Shown: positions 1 to 5,800 of the stretch, piece by piece
Layout: each line of letters begins with the position of its first letter
Numbering within the stretch: position 1 is the stretch's first letter
Source: Methanomicrobiales archaeon
GTDB lineage: Archaea > Halobacteriota > Methanomicrobia > Methanomicrobiales > JACTUA01
Direction: 5' to 3'
Assembly: GCA_028678905.1 (NCBI GenBank)
Contig: JAJRCO010000332.1
Location: 1-10,542 of the forward strand
Length of the DNA stretch: 10,542 nt
Program-made: the position numbers and the translations under genes
The notes under the pieces: generated by a model
What the model was told of the DNA's origin: nothing
The model's input: the letters and a program-made list of their open reading frames with translations, nothing else
Database searches by the model: none

Positions 1-294
1 GCAGAGGAGATCCTGACCCGCCCCGTAGAGCTTCATCTCCTTGGCCATCTCGGCACAGGCCACAAAGGTATTCCAGGCCAGTTCGTGGATCTCCCGGTCA
101 TCCTCTCCCCGGCGATGGGTCATGAGCAGCTGCAGGTCGTCACCCACATGGGTGACAAAGGAATCGATGAGGAGGGTTCCTTCAGCCTCCTTCAGCAACT
201 TTGCGGCTTTCTCAAGAATCAGGGAATGGGTGTGGGAGTGGCCGGGAAGACTTCCGATATCGGCTTTAATCAGGGAAATGGTGATCTTTACCAT
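1..294 (-). CDS. fbp: Fructose-1,6-bisphosphate aldolase/phosphatase, archaeal bifunctional type; N-terminal 98 residues, 3' end outside window
   Basis: Recognised from the translated N-terminus, which begins MVKITISLIKADIG and contains THVGDDLQLLMTH and LYGAGQDLL. These are hallmarks of the archaeal type V FBP aldolase/phosphatase, the one-protein gluconeogenic enzyme that condenses GAP with DHAP and then dephosphorylates FBP to fructose-6-phosphate. D12, H19, D52, D53 and Q94 line up with the Mg2+-binding residues as I recall them from this family. Only about a quarter of the usual protein (roughly 360-390 aa) is present; it continues past base 1. The ATG at 294-292 is chosen because the family starts M-[KV]-[KVI]-T and because AGGTG lies 9 nt upstream. 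An in-frame GTG at 306-304 is the alternative. The last visible residue is Cys where I would expect Ser. It is on the same strand as hsp20 but 231 bp away, so probably has its own promoter. Confidence 0.93.
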   Translation of the reverse strand, partial: MVKITISLIKADIGSLPGHSHTHSLILEKAAKLLKEAEGTLLIDSFVTHVGDDLQLLMTHRRGEDDREIHELAWNTFVACAEMAKEMKLYGAGQDLLC

Positions 295-525
295 GCGTAT
301 GTACACCTGTCCATCTGGGATAATATAGAATGGTTGTAGGATGTTTTATTTTCTTCCCATTCCATCCACCCAGGCTTCGATAACCGGGCACCAGATGTGC
401 ATACTTCCGAAAACAATGATCTTGCGATGAACTATGCCATCCTTTTTTTGCGGATAAAAAGGGTGGAACAACCCCTTGCGCAGGTCTTCATCTGCCCGGA
501 AAAAATGGGATGAGGCACGATCGTT
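295..525 (-). other. Intergenic region hsp20-fbp: terminator plus candidate fbp promoter
   Basis: No convincing gene. On the minus strand it holds oligo-T tracts just after hsp20 (500-505 and 464-468) and two AT-rich TATA-like stretches before fbp: one around 342-352 (AAATAAAA) and one at 321-328 (CTATATTA). The first would give a leader of about 25 nt that includes the fbp Shine-Dalgarno. The second would give an almost leaderless message. The hsp20 reading frame also stays open for 59 codons after its TAG, to a TAA at 346-348; this is treated as a separate observation. Confidence 0.4.
500..505 (-). terminator. Oligo-T terminator candidate after hsp20
   Basis: A run of six T on the minus strand lies 20 nt beyond the hsp20 TAG, and a second T5 run follows at 464-468. 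Euryarchaeal intrinsic termination depends mainly on such T tracts in the non-template strand, without needing a hairpin. None is obvious here. Confidence 0.4.
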
Positions 526-951
526 CTAGGATGGGACTCTGGCCCCGAAGGTGATCTCCAGCACCCCGTGGGTCAAACGCGAGACCATGGTATCTGCCTG
601 CACTGGCGGCAGTTCTACCGAGGTTTTGTAGCGACATCCGCCACCATCGGCGTAGATGCGGAGGACCCTACCGGTGATTTGCAGGTGCGTGTTTTCCGCG
701 ACCGCTCCGGGCACTTCCACCAGGACCCTTATCACATCTCCGTCCTCATAGACTTCCGCCGCTGGCTCCTCAACTTCCCTGGACGGGTCCGCAGAAACAT
801 GGTCTTTTCCACCGGTGATCTCGCCACCGGTGATAATGATGCGGAAATTAGGTGGAAGCCCCTCACCCTGACCCCGGAGAGTGCGTTCCAGGATCATCCG
901 AATCATCTCTTCAATCTCTTTGAATTCGTCTCTTTTTCTTTCCTCACTCAT
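526..951 (-). CDS. hsp20: Small heat shock protein, Hsp20/alpha-crystallin family
   Basis: 141-aa ATP-independent holdase chaperone. The N-terminal arm (about 1-60) has an acidic helix (DEFKEIEEMIRMIL, 8-21) and a Gly-rich stretch. The alpha-crystallin domain spans about 65-137, with the signature VEVPGA near 78-83 and the strand GVLEITF at 129-135 that matches the family's NGVLEV/IxL motif. The protein stops four residues later, so the C-terminal I-x-I/V tail motif used for oligomer assembly in most sHSPs is missing. The ATG lies 4 nt after the cdc48 stop, with GGGG about 10 nt upstream overlapping the end of cdc48, so the two are surely co-transcribed and probably translationally coupled. 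Pairing a holdase with an unfoldase in one heat-shock operon is known in Archaeoglobus. The stop codon is TAG. Confidence 0.9.
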   Translation of the reverse strand: MSEERKRDEFKEIEEMIRMILERTLRGQGEGLPPNFRIIITGGEITGGKDHVSADPSREVEEPAAEVYEDGDVIRVLVEVPGAVAENTHLQITGRVLRIYADGGGCRYKTSVELPPVQADTMVSRLTHGVLEITFGARVPS

Positions 952-955
952 CGTG

Positions 956-3394
956 TTACCCCGCTACCGCCAGAGGTATCTTTTGCTTTTTTCCCAGGAG
1001 CTCCTCTACTTTTTTCGTCATCTTTTCGATCTCTTTGAAATCTTTCGGCCTGCCAAAGATCTTTGTGCGCAACTCTTCGCTCTCCCTTTTGAGATTCTTT
1101 TCTTCTTTGCCCGTGAGGGCGATCTCAGCCCGCTTCACTGCTGAAAGAGCCTGCTCCAGCGCCTTTTGTTGTTCTGATCCATAGATCATTCCCCATGCCT
1201 TTCTCTCTGCCTCTTCGAGGCTGTCGCGGTCTAGGGATGATTTTACCTTCTGGAAGGCATCTTCGAAGTGCTTCCATGTGATCTTCACGTAGGGGATGGC
1301 GTCCTTCATCTCCTGTTCACTCTTACCCGCCATGGTGACGATAAATTCCCGCATGGCGAACAACTTGGCCTCTCGGACCAGGGCCTCGATGTCTGCACCG
1401 ACAAATCCTTCCGTCCTCTGCACCAGTTCATCGATGTCGATGTCAGCAGAGAGGATTTTCTGCTCCTCCGATCCCTCTTCAGTGAGGTAAACGGCGAAGA
1501 TCTTCTTTCTTCCTTCTGCATCTGGAGGAGGAACATAGATCATTCGGTCCAGCCGTCCCGGACGCAGGAGCGCCTCATCCAGCATATCCGGACGGTTAGT
1601 GGCCGCGAGCACCACCACATTTTTCAGCTCCTCCAGGCCGTCCAGTTCGGTGAGGATCTGGCTCACCACACTTTCGGTTACGTGCGAGCTGCCTGCATAC
1701 ATCCCTCTCCTTGGTGCAAGGGCATCGATCTCGTCAAAGAAGATGATGGAAGGCGCCGCCTGGCGAGCTTTGCGGAACATCTCCCGCACCCCTTTCTCCG
1801 ATTCTCCCACCCACTTGGAGAGCAGCTCTGGTCCCTTGATGGAGATGAAGTTCACCTCACTTTCGTGGGCCACCGCTTTGGCAAGCAGCGTCTTCCCCGT
1901 ACCCGGAGGTCCGAACAGCAGGATACCCTTGGGCGCCCGCGTCTTCAGGCGGGCAAAGATGTCCGAATAGCGCAGTGGCCATTCGACTGCCTCCTGCAGG
2001 TCCGCCTTCGCCTCTTCCAGTCCCCCCACATCCTTCCAGGAGACGTTGGGGATCTCCACCAGCACCTCCCGCATGGCGCTGGGTTCAACGTGTTTCCGCG
2101 CTCCCTCGAAATCCTCGCGGGTTACCTTCAGCGCATCAATGATCTCGGCAGGAATCGCTTCCTCGATCTTGATCTGGGGGAGGACTTTGCGCAGTGCATG
2201 CATCGCTGCCTCCTTCACCAGCAGGGCAATATCTGCCCCGACGAATCCGTGGGTGGTGGCTGCAAATTCTCCGAGATCGACTCCTTCGGCGAGGGGTACG
2301 CCACGGGTATGAATCTGGAAAATCTCCAACCTCCCTTTCCGGTCCGGTATGCCGATCTCGATCTCCCGGTCAAACCGTCCCCCACGGCGAAGCGCGGGGT
2401 CGATGGAATCAGGCATGTTGGTCGCGGCGATAACCACCACCTTCCCCCGGCTTTTCAAACCATCCATCAGGGAGAGCAACTGGGCGACCACCCTTCGTTC
2501 CACCTCACCGGTCACCTCTGCCCGCTTGGGCGCGATGGAGTCTATCTCATCGATGAAGATGATGGAGGGGGCATTCTGTTCGGCTTCTTCAAAAACATCC
2601 CGCAGCTGTTTTTCGCTCTCACCATAGTACTTACTCATGATCTCGGGGCCGGAGAGGGTAATGAAGTGAGCATCGACCTCATTTGCTACTGCCTTCGCGA
2701 TCAGGGTCTTTCCCGTGCCCGGGGGACCATAGAGAAGCACTCCTTTGGGTGGCTCAATGCCGAGGCGCTGGAAGATCTCGGGATGGCGCAGGGGTAGTTC
2801 GATCATCTCCCGCACCAGATCGAGCTCGGTGCCCAGTCCGCCGATATCCTCGTAATGGACATCAGGAACCTTCTTTCTCGCCTTTTCCGCCTCATATGGA
2901 GTCTCTTTTAATTCGATCTCCGTCCCTTCATCTACGATCCCTACGCCTTTAGGCACAACCTTGGAGATGACAAAAGTAAGAGGGTTTCCCAGCACCGCCA
3001 CACGGATACTCTGTCCCTCCTGGACCGAACGGCCGTTCAGAATGCGTCCTAGGTATTGTTCGCCACCCACGAGACGGATGGGTTCGGTCGGATTGATCAC
3101 CACTTTTTTCGCGTAGCTCACGTCGGCTTTCTGGATGTGGACCTTCTCATCGATACCGGTCCCCGCGTTGCCACGAATATTCCCATCGGCGCGAATGATG
3201 GCCTTGCGGGTATCCTCCGGTCCGGCGGGCCACACCACCGCAAATGCTTTCTTTTTTCCCTGAATTTCGATAACATCACCACTGACGAGATCGAGGGCCC
3301 GCATGACATCGATGCTCACCCGGGCGATGCCTCTTCCGGCGTCTTCCCGGTAGGCCTCTTTGACGGTAACTTCATAAGTAGGATTACTGGCCAT
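956..3394 (-). CDS. cdc48: Cdc48/p97/VAT family AAA+ ATPase (tandem ATPase unfoldase)
   Basis: 812-aa hexameric unfoldase that extracts and unfolds proteins, probably feeding the archaeal proteasome. Domain order: N-terminal double-psi barrel and four-stranded subdomain (about 5-175); D1 with Walker A GPPGTGKT (223-230), Walker B IIFIDEID (278-285), sensor N326 and arginine-finger segment ALRRGGRFDRE (334-344); D2 with GPPGTGKT (495-502), IIFFDEID (550-557) and LLRPGRLDR (609-617). Both rings keep all catalytic residues, so both should hydrolyse ATP. A charged helical tail (about 740-804) follows D2. It makes the protein longer than Thermoplasma VAT and ends without an obvious HbYX proteasome-docking motif. 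The ATG at 3394 has GTGAT 5 nt upstream and fits the family N-terminus. First gene of a two-gene operon with hsp20. Confidence 0.97.
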   Translation of the reverse strand: MASNPTYEVTVKEAYREDAGRGIARVSIDVMRALDLVSGDVIEIQGKKKAFAVVWPAGPEDTRKAIIRADGNIRGNAGTGIDEKVHIQKADVSYAKKVVINPTEPIRLVGGEQYLGRILNGRSVQEGQSIRVAVLGNPLTFVISKVVPKGVGIVDEGTEIELKETPYEAEKARKKVPDVHYEDIGGLGTELDLVREMIELPLRHPEIFQRLGIEPPKGVLLYGPPGTGKTLIAKAVANEVDAHFITLSGPEIMSKYYGESEKQLRDVFEEAEQNAPSIIFIDEIDSIAPKRAEVTGEVERRVVAQLLSLMDGLKSRGKVVVIAATNMPDSIDPALRRGGRFDREIEIGIPDRKGRLEIFQIHTRGVPLAEGVDLGEFAATTHGFVGADIALLVKEAAMHALRKVLPQIKIEEAIPAEIIDALKVTREDFEGARKHVEPSAMREVLVEIPNVSWKDVGGLEEAKADLQEAVEWPLRYSDIFARLKTRAPKGILLFGPPGTGKTLLAKAVAHESEVNFISIKGPELLSKWVGESEKGVREMFRKARQAAPSIIFFDEIDALAPRRGMYAGSSHVTESVVSQILTELDGLEELKNVVVLAATNRPDMLDEALLRPGRLDRMIYVPPPDAEGRKKIFAVYLTEEGSEEQKILSADIDIDELVQRTEGFVGADIEALVREAKLFAMREFIVTMAGKSEQEMKDAIPYVKITWKHFEDAFQKVKSSLDRDSLEEAERKAWGMIYGSEQQKALEQALSAVKRAEIALTGKEEKNLKRESEELRTKIFGRPKDFKEIEKMTKKVEELLGKKQKIPLAVAG

Positions 3395-3414
3395 GGTATA
3401 TCACATGATTAAAA

Positions 3415-3429
3415 TTTACTTAAAGTTAG
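3415..3429 (-). promoter_or_regulatory. Candidate heat-shock operator (HSR1-like) at the cdc48-hsp20 promoter
   Basis: Read on the minus strand the site is CTAAC-N5-GTAAA; on the plus strand it is TTTAC-N5-GTTAG. The HSR1 repressor site reported for the Archaeoglobus hsr1-cdc48-hsp20 operon is, as I recall it, CTAAC-N5-GTTAG. One half-site here matches 5/5 and the other 3/5, with the correct 5-nt spacer. It overlaps the transcription start expected about 25 bp downstream of the TATA box, where a repressor would block initiation. The gene for the regulator is not in this window. Confidence 0.45.
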
Positions 3430-3439
3430 TGTATACTGG

Positions 3440-3447
3440 TATATAAA
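3440..3447 (-). promoter_or_regulatory. TATA box of the cdc48-hsp20 operon
   Basis: TTTATATA on the minus strand, in the 61-bp gap between the restored stop of the cyclo-ligase gene (3456) and the cdc48 ATG (3394). It predicts a start near 3418 and a leader of about 24 nt containing the GTGAT ribosome-binding site at 3400-3404. The T6 run at 3445-3450, partly inside the box, may double as the terminator of the upstream cyclo-ligase gene. Confidence 0.65.
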
Positions 3448-3455
3448 AAATGACT

Positions 3456-4029
3456 TCATTGCAACGGGGTGCAGCGATACACTCTTTCCTCGGTAACGAT
3501 GAGATCCATTCTCACATCATCCTTCTCCTGCGGCAGCACTTCCCGCTGCTGGAGAGAAAACGCAACCCCCGATGGTTACGATATGCCGATACTTCTTCAG
3601 GAAACGATCGTAGTATCCGGCCCCATATCCCAGTCGGGATCCTCGGGCATCGAAGGCGATCAGGGGGATGATCGCCATTTCCACCATCTCCGGCCTCGCG
3701 GGGATCTCATTGCCGATGGGTTCCGGCACCTCGAAGGTACTCCTCACCAGGTAGGCAGGGTTGTGGAGATAAGAGAGACGAAGGCTGCCAGTCTCTTTCT
3801 CGATGATTGGAACAACCACTTTTTTTCCCGCAGAAAGCAGCCTTTCGATCAGGTGTCTGGTGTCGACCTCGGGAGGCTTGGAGACATAGACCATGACAGT
3901 CGTAAAGGAATCAATAAGAGGGAGCAGGCGTTCCTCGATCCGGGCGCTCCACTGCTCGCGACTCTCTGGTGAGAGCAGGGCCCGGTCCGACTTTACCTCC
4001 TCTCGGATTCTTGCTTTGAGGCGGTGCAT
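3456..4029 (-). CDS. 5-formyltetrahydrofolate cyclo-ligase family protein, frame broken near the C-terminus
   Basis: ATP-dependent cyclo-ligase family (MTHFS/YgfA): converts 5-formyl-THF to 5,10-methenyl-THF. In a methanogen the true pterin substrate is uncertain. The conserved core is clear: VMVYVSKPPEVDT (45-57), then IIPLIAFDARGSRLGYG (120-136) and AGYYDRFL (137-144). The uninterrupted ORF stops at 3517 after 170 residues, but its last 16 residues do not look like the family. Removing one base from the C5 run at 3566-3570 (G5 on the coding strand) joins the core to VAFSLQQREVLP, DDVRMDLIVTEE and a final RCTPLQ, a textbook family C-terminus, ending at TGA 3458-3456. The restored protein has 190 aa, a normal length. 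This is either an assembly or sequencing indel or a recent mutation. ATG 4029 has AAGGAAG just upstream. The restored end lies 61 bp before cdc48. Confidence 0.85.
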
Positions 4030-4080
4030 AATCTTCCTTAGATACAGTATGCGCAGGTTAAGGATTATTTTTGGATATGG

Positions 4081-4167
4081 TCATGAATCCAAATCGCTCT
4101 CCAGGCAGAACGGATGAGTATGGTGACACACTTTTCCCTTAGTCGCGATTTTTTGGTTGTGTTTCAT
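4081..4167 (-). CDS. Possible small ORF, 28 aa, with a Cys/His cluster
   Basis: Not recognised. An ATG at 4167-4165 is preceded by GGGAG 4 nt upstream (AAGGGAGTGAG then ATG) and opens a 28-codon frame ending in TGA at 4083-4081. The product contains KVCHHTHPFCLE, two Cys six residues apart with three His between them, which could bind a metal. A TATA-like AAATATAC at about 4204-4211 is correctly spaced for a short leader. It lies in the 185-bp gap between thiC and the cyclo-ligase gene and ends 51 nt before the latter. Such a short frame can arise by chance; the ribosome-binding site is the main support. Confidence 0.22.
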   Translation of the reverse strand: MKHNQKIATKGKVCHHTHPFCLESDLDS

Positions 4168-4196
4168 CTCACTCCCTTGATTTCCGCATACCTATG

Positions 4197-4202
4197 AAAA
4201 AA
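4197..4202 (-). terminator. Oligo-T terminator candidate after thiC
   Basis: Six T in a row on the minus strand, 12 nt after the thiC TAA at 4215-4217. This fits an archaeal T-tract terminator. The flanking AT-rich sequence may also contain the TATA element for whatever is transcribed next (small ORF and cyclo-ligase). Confidence 0.4.
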
Positions 4203-4214
4203 GTATATTTCCGG

Positions 4215-5489
4215 TTAAAACTTGAAGTACCGGTTCACGATCTTCAGCGCGCAATAATCCCCGCACATGGTGCAGGTATCGGCATCGGCCGGCATCCGTT
4301 CCTTTCGTATCGCCCGGGCGCGTTCCGGATTGATGGCCACTGCGAACTGCCTCTCCCAGTCCAGGTCGCGGCGGGCGTGACCCATCTCCTGGTCTGCCTC
4401 CCTCTTCCCGAGTTTTACCATATCCCCCACATGTGCCGCAATACGGGAGCTGATCACTCCTTCGAATACCTCTTCCGGGGTGGGGAGGGCGAGGTGCTCG
4501 CTGGGTGTCACGTAGCAGATGAAGTCGGCACCATAGGAGGAGGAGAGCGCGGCCCCGATCGCGGCAACCCGATCGTCATACCCCGGCGCGATGTCCGTGA
4601 CCAGAGGCCCGAGCATGTAGAACGGCTTTCCATTGGTCACTCTCTTCTGCAGGATTACGTTGGCTTCGATCTCATCGATAGGGATGTGGCCGGGCCCCTC
4701 CACGATGGTCTGCACGCCGGCGGCGTGGGACCTGTCGGCGAGTTCGGCATTGATCAGGAGCTCTTGGATCTGAGCCCGGTCGGTCGCGTCGTGCACCGCC
4801 CCGGCACGCATCCCGTTGCCCATAGAGAGCGTCACCTCGTGTTCCTTCATAATCTCCAGGAGATACTCGAATTCACTGTAGAGAGGGTTCTCTTTCTGGT
4901 TGTGGAGCATCCAGGCGGTCATGAAGGCGCCACCCCGCGACACCAGCCCCCCGTGCCTCCCCTGGTTCTTCAGCCGGTCAAGGGTGACGAAGTTGATTCC
5001 TGTATGGATGGCCATGAAATTGGTGCCGGCTTTCGCCTGTTCGGCAGTGATGCGGAAGAGGTCATCCTCCCGCATATGCACGACGGCTCCGTCCTTGCGG
5101 GCCGCTTCGATGAAGGCCTGGTACAGAGGTACACTGCCCACAGAGAGAGCGGTTGCTTCTACCACCCTCTTACGTATCTCCACCAGATCCCCTCCGGTGG
5201 ACAGCTCCATCAACGTGTCCGCTCCCGCACGTTCCGCCATCCGGGCTTTCTTCACTTCCATCTCGATGTCGGCAATGTCTGTGGAGGTACCGATGGACGC
5301 GTTCACCTTAGTATGCAGCCCTTCTCCGATACCGCAGATCTTCACCTCCCGGTAGGGGGAGATAGGGATCACGATGTGCCCTTCTGCAATTCCCCGCCGA
5401 ACGAAATCCTCGGTCACCCCTTCCTGACGGGCGACCGTTTTCATCTCTTCCGTGACTATGCCACGCTTTGCCGATGCGATCAGATTCAT
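4215..5489 (-). CDS. thiC: Phosphomethylpyrimidine synthase ThiC
   Basis: 424-aa radical SAM enzyme that rearranges aminoimidazole ribotide to HMP-phosphate, the pyrimidine branch of thiamine synthesis. It is the short form without the extra N-terminal domain of many bacterial and plant ThiCs. Signatures seen: NASIGTSTD, LMELSTGGD, MGNGMRAGAVHDATD, TIVEGPGHIP and the C-terminal [4Fe-4S] motif CTMCGDYC (C406, C409, C413). The spacing is CX2CX3C, one residue tighter than the CX2CX4C usually quoted. The ORF opens as far as 5534, but the ATG at 5489 (MNLIASAKRG) is preferred. It matches the family's N-terminus and has GGATG 5 nt upstream, while the ATGs at 5501 and 5534 have no ribosome-binding site. 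No other thiamine gene is nearby. Probably monocistronic, with a TATA box about 55 nt upstream. Confidence 0.95.
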   Translation of the reverse strand: MNLIASAKRGIVTEEMKTVARQEGVTEDFVRRGIAEGHIVIPISPYREVKICGIGEGLHTKVNASIGTSTDIADIEMEVKKARMAERAGADTLMELSTGGDLVEIRKRVVEATALSVGSVPLYQAFIEAARKDGAVVHMREDDLFRITAEQAKAGTNFMAIHTGINFVTLDRLKNQGRHGGLVSRGGAFMTAWMLHNQKENPLYSEFEYLLEIMKEHEVTLSMGNGMRAGAVHDATDRAQIQELLINAELADRSHAAGVQTIVEGPGHIPIDEIEANVILQKRVTNGKPFYMLGPLVTDIAPGYDDRVAAIGAALSSSYGADFICYVTPSEHLALPTPEEVFEGVISSRIAAHVGDMVKLGKREADQEMGHARRDLDWERQFAVAINPERARAIRKERMPADADTCTMCGDYCALKIVNRYFKF

Positions 5490-5541
5490 TACTACATCCA
5501 TTGGGAGAAAAAGCAGATAAAGGCTTTTTTCCACCTTTCCA

Positions 5542-5550
5542 TGATAAATT
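5542..5550 (-). promoter_or_regulatory. Candidate TATA box of thiC
   Basis: AATTTATCA on the minus strand. It predicts initiation near 5518 and a leader of about 29 nt that carries the GGATG ribosome-binding site at 5495-5499. A second TTTATCT at about 5516-5522 would give an almost leaderless message and is less likely. Confidence 0.4.
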
Positions 5551-5567
5551 TTGGTTGTTCTCTTCGC

Positions 5568-5586
5568 AAGTAAATTTGTTTTACTT
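5568..5586. repeat. Perfect 7-5-7 inverted repeat upstream of thiC, candidate operator
   Basis: AAGTAAA, five bases, then TTTACTT: a perfect dyad with arms of 7 bp. It sits about 18 bp upstream of the thiC TATA box and in the thiC/nrdG divergent region. Its symmetry and position suggest a transcription factor site. Archaea are known to control thiamine genes through the regulator ThiR, but I do not remember its motif well enough to claim a match. Confidence 0.4.
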
Positions 5587-5800
5587 AAGGAAACCTGGGT
5601 TTAGCTCATGCAATGATGCGAGATGGTGGAACGGAGAGCAGGATGGACAGATTTAGTAACTGCGTACCGAAGCGGTCTGTGTCCGTAATCCTTGGGGGCG
5701 TCCGATTCCCGATATGAGGACAATCGGCGGAAAAGATCTGTCATCTGGGCAATAGTTTCATGAAATCATCATGCCAAATGTATACTCCACTGGTGGTTTT

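Larger units (their letters stand above)
5490..5800. other. Divergent intergenic region thiC / nrdG-like operon
   Basis: About 310 bp with no convincing gene. The thiC side (5490-5590) is AT-rich and holds the TATA box and the inverted repeat. The other side (5590-5770) is GC-richer and can form weak stem-loops on the plus strand: GGACAGA (5645-5651) with TCTG-TCC (5676-5684, two bases bulged) enclosing ACCG-AAG-CGGT (5666-5676). Downstream, GTCC/GGAC (5700-5703/5718-5721) and CCGATT/AATCGG (5702-5707/5722-5727) share bases and so are alternatives. A 34-codon frame at 5613-5717 has no ribosome-binding site. The part may be a structured leader of the nrdG-like operon; I see no known riboswitch. 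Confidence 0.35.

Noticed and set aside
1268..2797. 509-codon open frame on the plus strand opposite cdc48
   Set aside because: It is an antisense shadow of the highly conserved, GC-biased cdc48 coding sequence; the translation (His/Arg/Leu-rich, no motifs) is unlike any protein family.
4194..5573. 459-codon open frame on the plus strand opposite thiC
   Set aside because: It is a mirror frame of thiC with low-information His/Gly/Arg-rich composition; thiC motifs on the other strand are unambiguous.
5490..5600. TPP riboswitch in the thiC leader
   Set aside because: The predicted leader is only about 30 nt and lacks the conserved CTGAGA and downstream TPP-binding elements.
5610..5640. C/D box small RNA (AATGATGC resembles box C)
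   Set aside because: Box C matches imperfectly and no CTGA box D or internal C'/D' pair lies at a usable distance.
5613..5717. 34-codon plus-strand ORF in the divergent intergenic region
   Set aside because: No ribosome-binding site, rare-codon-rich opening (ATG ATG CGA) and no recognisable sequence; probably chance.
5620..5725. tRNA-Leu-like stretch (GATGGTGGAACGG and GTCCGATTCCC resemble D- and T-arm sequences)
   Set aside because: No 7-bp acceptor stem, no 5-bp anticodon stem with a 7-nt loop, and no TTCRA T-loop could be assembled.
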